64,000 nucleotides of DNA from Nisaea acidiphila. GTDB lineage: Bacteria; Pseudomonadota; Alphaproteobacteria; Thalassobaculales; Thalassobaculaceae. The translations under genes and the position numbers were made by a program. This document shows positions 62,728 to 64,000 of the stretch, piece by piece. The stretch lies in contig NZ_CP102480.1 in the NCBI RefSeq assembly GCF_024662015.1, positions 186,001-250,000 of the forward strand, given 5' to 3'. Below the pieces are notes generated by a model. That model searched no databases, had not been told where the DNA came from, and worked only from the letters and a program-made list of their open reading frames with translations. The first letter of the stretch is position 1. Each line of letters opens with the position of its first letter.

Positions 62728-62851
62728 CTTTCTGATCCCCGCCGCCCTGCTGCTTGGCCTGGTGGGCCTCGTCGCCTTCCTCTGGGCGCTGAAGAACGGA
62801 CAATTCGAGGATCTCGATGGGGCGGCACACCGGATGCTCGACGAGGACTGA
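62714..62851 (+). CDS. ccoS: cbb3 oxidase maturation protein CcoS
   Basis: 45 residues. One N-terminal transmembrane helix (LIPAALLLGLVGLVAFLWAL) is followed by the CcoS tail KNGQFEDLDGAAHRML. The start lies 14 nt inside ccoI. CcoS is needed for cofactor insertion in CcoN. This is the last gene of ccoGHIS. Confidence 0.92.
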   Translation: MTALSFLIPAALLLGLVGLVAFLWALKNGQFEDLDGAAHRMLDED

Positions 62852-62901
62852 GCACTTCTCAATCACGTCCAAGTGACGCACATCCGGGCCGGGTTTGGGT
62901 C

Positions 62902-63747
62902 ATGCTCCGGATTATGAACCCGATCCGATTTTTCCCCGCCTTACTGATCGCCTTTTGCCTCGCCGCCGCCCCGGGCGGCGCGGAAGCGTGCGGCGTGGAA
63001 ACCCCATGCGAAATCCCAGCCGGCAGCTATTACGTCAAACCGCCCTCCGGCTGGGACGGGCAAAGCCCGCTGCCGGCCGTGCTCTATTTTCACGGCTACA
63101 AGCAGAGTGGCAGGACCGTCCTGCGAATGAAGGCTCTGATGCGGGCTGCAGATGAGGCCGGTATCCTCGTCGTCGCTCCGAACGGTATCGAAGGGCAATG
63201 GGGCGTACGGGGAGCCCCTTCCGTACTTAGGGACGATATCGCCTTCACCCGCGCTGTCAGGGTGGACGTTACGTCAAAATGGCCCATCGACCGGTCGCGC
63301 CTGTGGGTTTCCGGGTTCTCGCTCGGCGGCTCCATGGCCTGGAACGTCGCCTGCCTCAGCGGGGACGATTTTTCCGGCTTCCTTCCCGTCTCCGGCGCCT
63401 TCTGGCGTCCTCATCCACAGAACTGCCCAAGCGGCCCGATCAACATGCTTCACGTCCACGGGCGCGGCGACAAGGTGGTCCCTATAGAGGGACGCGCCAT
63501 CGGAAGCCGCTGGCGGCAGGGTAACGTGCTGGAAGGCTTCGATTTCTGGCGCAGCCACGACCGGTGCGAGGCCGACGAGCTGCAAAGCACCGGCGACAAG
63601 GGCCTGCATTGCCGGGAATGGCGTGGCTGCTCCGGCGGCAAGCGTCTCGCGCTCTGCCTCTATGACGGCGGCCATTCGGCGCCGAAGGATTGGTATCCCC
63701 GGGCCTTCAAATGGATGAAAGACGTGAGCGAAACGCCGAGAGGATAA
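62902..63747 (+). CDS. Secreted alpha/beta-hydrolase (PHB-depolymerase/LpqC-like esterase)
   Basis: 281 residues (an ATG at 62914 is also possible). A signal peptide ends near GGAEA. The mature protein has VLYFHGYKQSG (oxyanion region), the nucleophile elbow GFSLGG, HVHGRGDKVVP with a candidate catalytic Asp, and GGHSAP with the His. Ten or so cysteines suggest disulfides in the periplasm or outside. It resembles feruloyl-esterase/PHB-depolymerase family 1 proteins; the substrate is unknown. It has no visible link to ccoS upstream. Confidence 0.85.
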   Translation: MLRIMNPIRFFPALLIAFCLAAAPGGAEACGVETPCEIPAGSYYVKPPSGWDGQSPLPAVLYFHGYKQSGRTVLRMKALMRAADEAGILVVAPNGIEGQWGVRGAPSVLRDDIAFTRAVRVDVTSKWPIDRSRLWVSGFSLGGSMAWNVACLSGDDFSGFLPVSGAFWRPHPQNCPSGPINMLHVHGRGDKVVPIEGRAIGSRWRQGNVLEGFDFWRSHDRCEADELQSTGDKGLHCREWRGCSGGKRLALCLYDGGHSAPKDWYPRAFKWMKDVSETPRG

Positions 63748-63750
63748 GGC

Positions 63751-64000
63751 TTATTCCGGCCGCACCCCGTCGAAGGCGCGCCTGTAGGCATGCCATGTCG
63801 CATGGCCGATCAGCGGGAAAGTGATTGCGAGTCCGACGAAACAGGTCACGATCCCGACCGCCGTCAACATGACGATGAGCCAGGCCCAGACGAGCAACGG
63901 CCAGAGATTGCGCCGTACCATCTGGACGCTCTCCATCACGGCGGTCACCGCATCGACGTCCCGCACCATGAGCATCGGCACGGAAAACGCCGTCACGGCA
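63751..64000 (-). CDS. DUF2189 membrane protein, N-terminus beyond the window
   Basis: The frame stays open to the right edge. The visible 83 residues are the C-terminal part of the DUF2189 family: FSVPMLMVRDVDAVTAVMESVQMVRRNLWPLLVWAWLI, then FPLIGHATWHAYRRAF. Two transmembrane segments are seen. The function is unknown. It is convergent with the esterase, with 3 nt between the stop codons. Confidence 0.85.
   Translation of the reverse strand, partial: AVTAFSVPMLMVRDVDAVTAVMESVQMVRRNLWPLLVWAWLIVMLTAVGIVTCFVGLAITFPLIGHATWHAYRRAFDGVRPE

Overview
The window is GC-rich and gene-dense. It looks like an alphaproteobacterial chromosome, most likely from a Rhodospirillales-type marine or soil heterotroph. 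The main reasons are a GcrA cell-cycle regulator, adenylylatable GlnA behind a sigma-54 glnBA promoter, an alphaproteobacterial ccoNOQP-ccoGHIS cluster, PAS_5 and DUF1127 proteins, and a complete paaABCDE set. The genus is inference; no rRNA, tRNA, IS element, prophage or CRISPR array was recognised.

Layout. 1-3.2 kb: two PLP aminotransferases (the first cut by the left edge) and an MBL-fold hydrolase. 3.2-5.4 kb: glnB-glnA with a near-perfect sigma-54 promoter, intercistronic hairpins and a strong terminator. 5.4-18.1 kb: housekeeping and regulatory genes (DMT exporter, orphan ParA, thioesterase, parE, RhlE-type helicase, stand-alone RAM domain, pentapeptide-repeat protein, racemase-pepN, SDR, gcrA). 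18.4-24.4 kb: UDP-glucuronate decarboxylase, a Ycf46-like AAA ATPase, acyl-CoA dehydrogenase, nitroreductase and a CoA-transferase broken by a +1 frameshift. 24.5-29.9 kb: a six-gene run of molybdenum-hydroxylase (Cox-type) maturation genes ending in a SufU-like Fe-S scaffold, with no hydroxylase structural genes in the window. 29.9-38.2 kb: mixed small genes and transporters. 38.2-43.5 kb: paaABCDE transcribed divergently from paaI-paaX across a compact region with a perfect inverted repeat that is a candidate PaaX operator. 44.0-48.6 kb: hyuA-hyuB plus an orphan ABC ATPase. 48.6-62.9 kb: a microaerobic block made of an Fnr-type regulator, hemerythrin-hemN and ccoN-O-Q-P-G-H-I-S. 62.9-64 kb: a secreted esterase and a DUF2189 membrane protein cut by the right edge.

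How the genes work together. The clearest joined-up system is the oxygen-response block. The regulator has an N-terminal C-X2-C-X4-C cluster and the E..SR recognition helix of FNR. Its own gene, the hemerythrin-hemN pair and ccoN each carry TTGAC-N4-ATCAA, and in all three cases a -10-like hexamer follows after exactly 22 nt. This predicts one autoregulated regulon covering oxygen or NO handling, anaerobic haem synthesis and the high-affinity cbb3 oxidase with its copper and assembly factors. ccoN is also preceded by a possible 13-codon leader ORF that overlaps its start as ATGA. The other system worth following is the orphan Mo-hydroxylase maturation operon.
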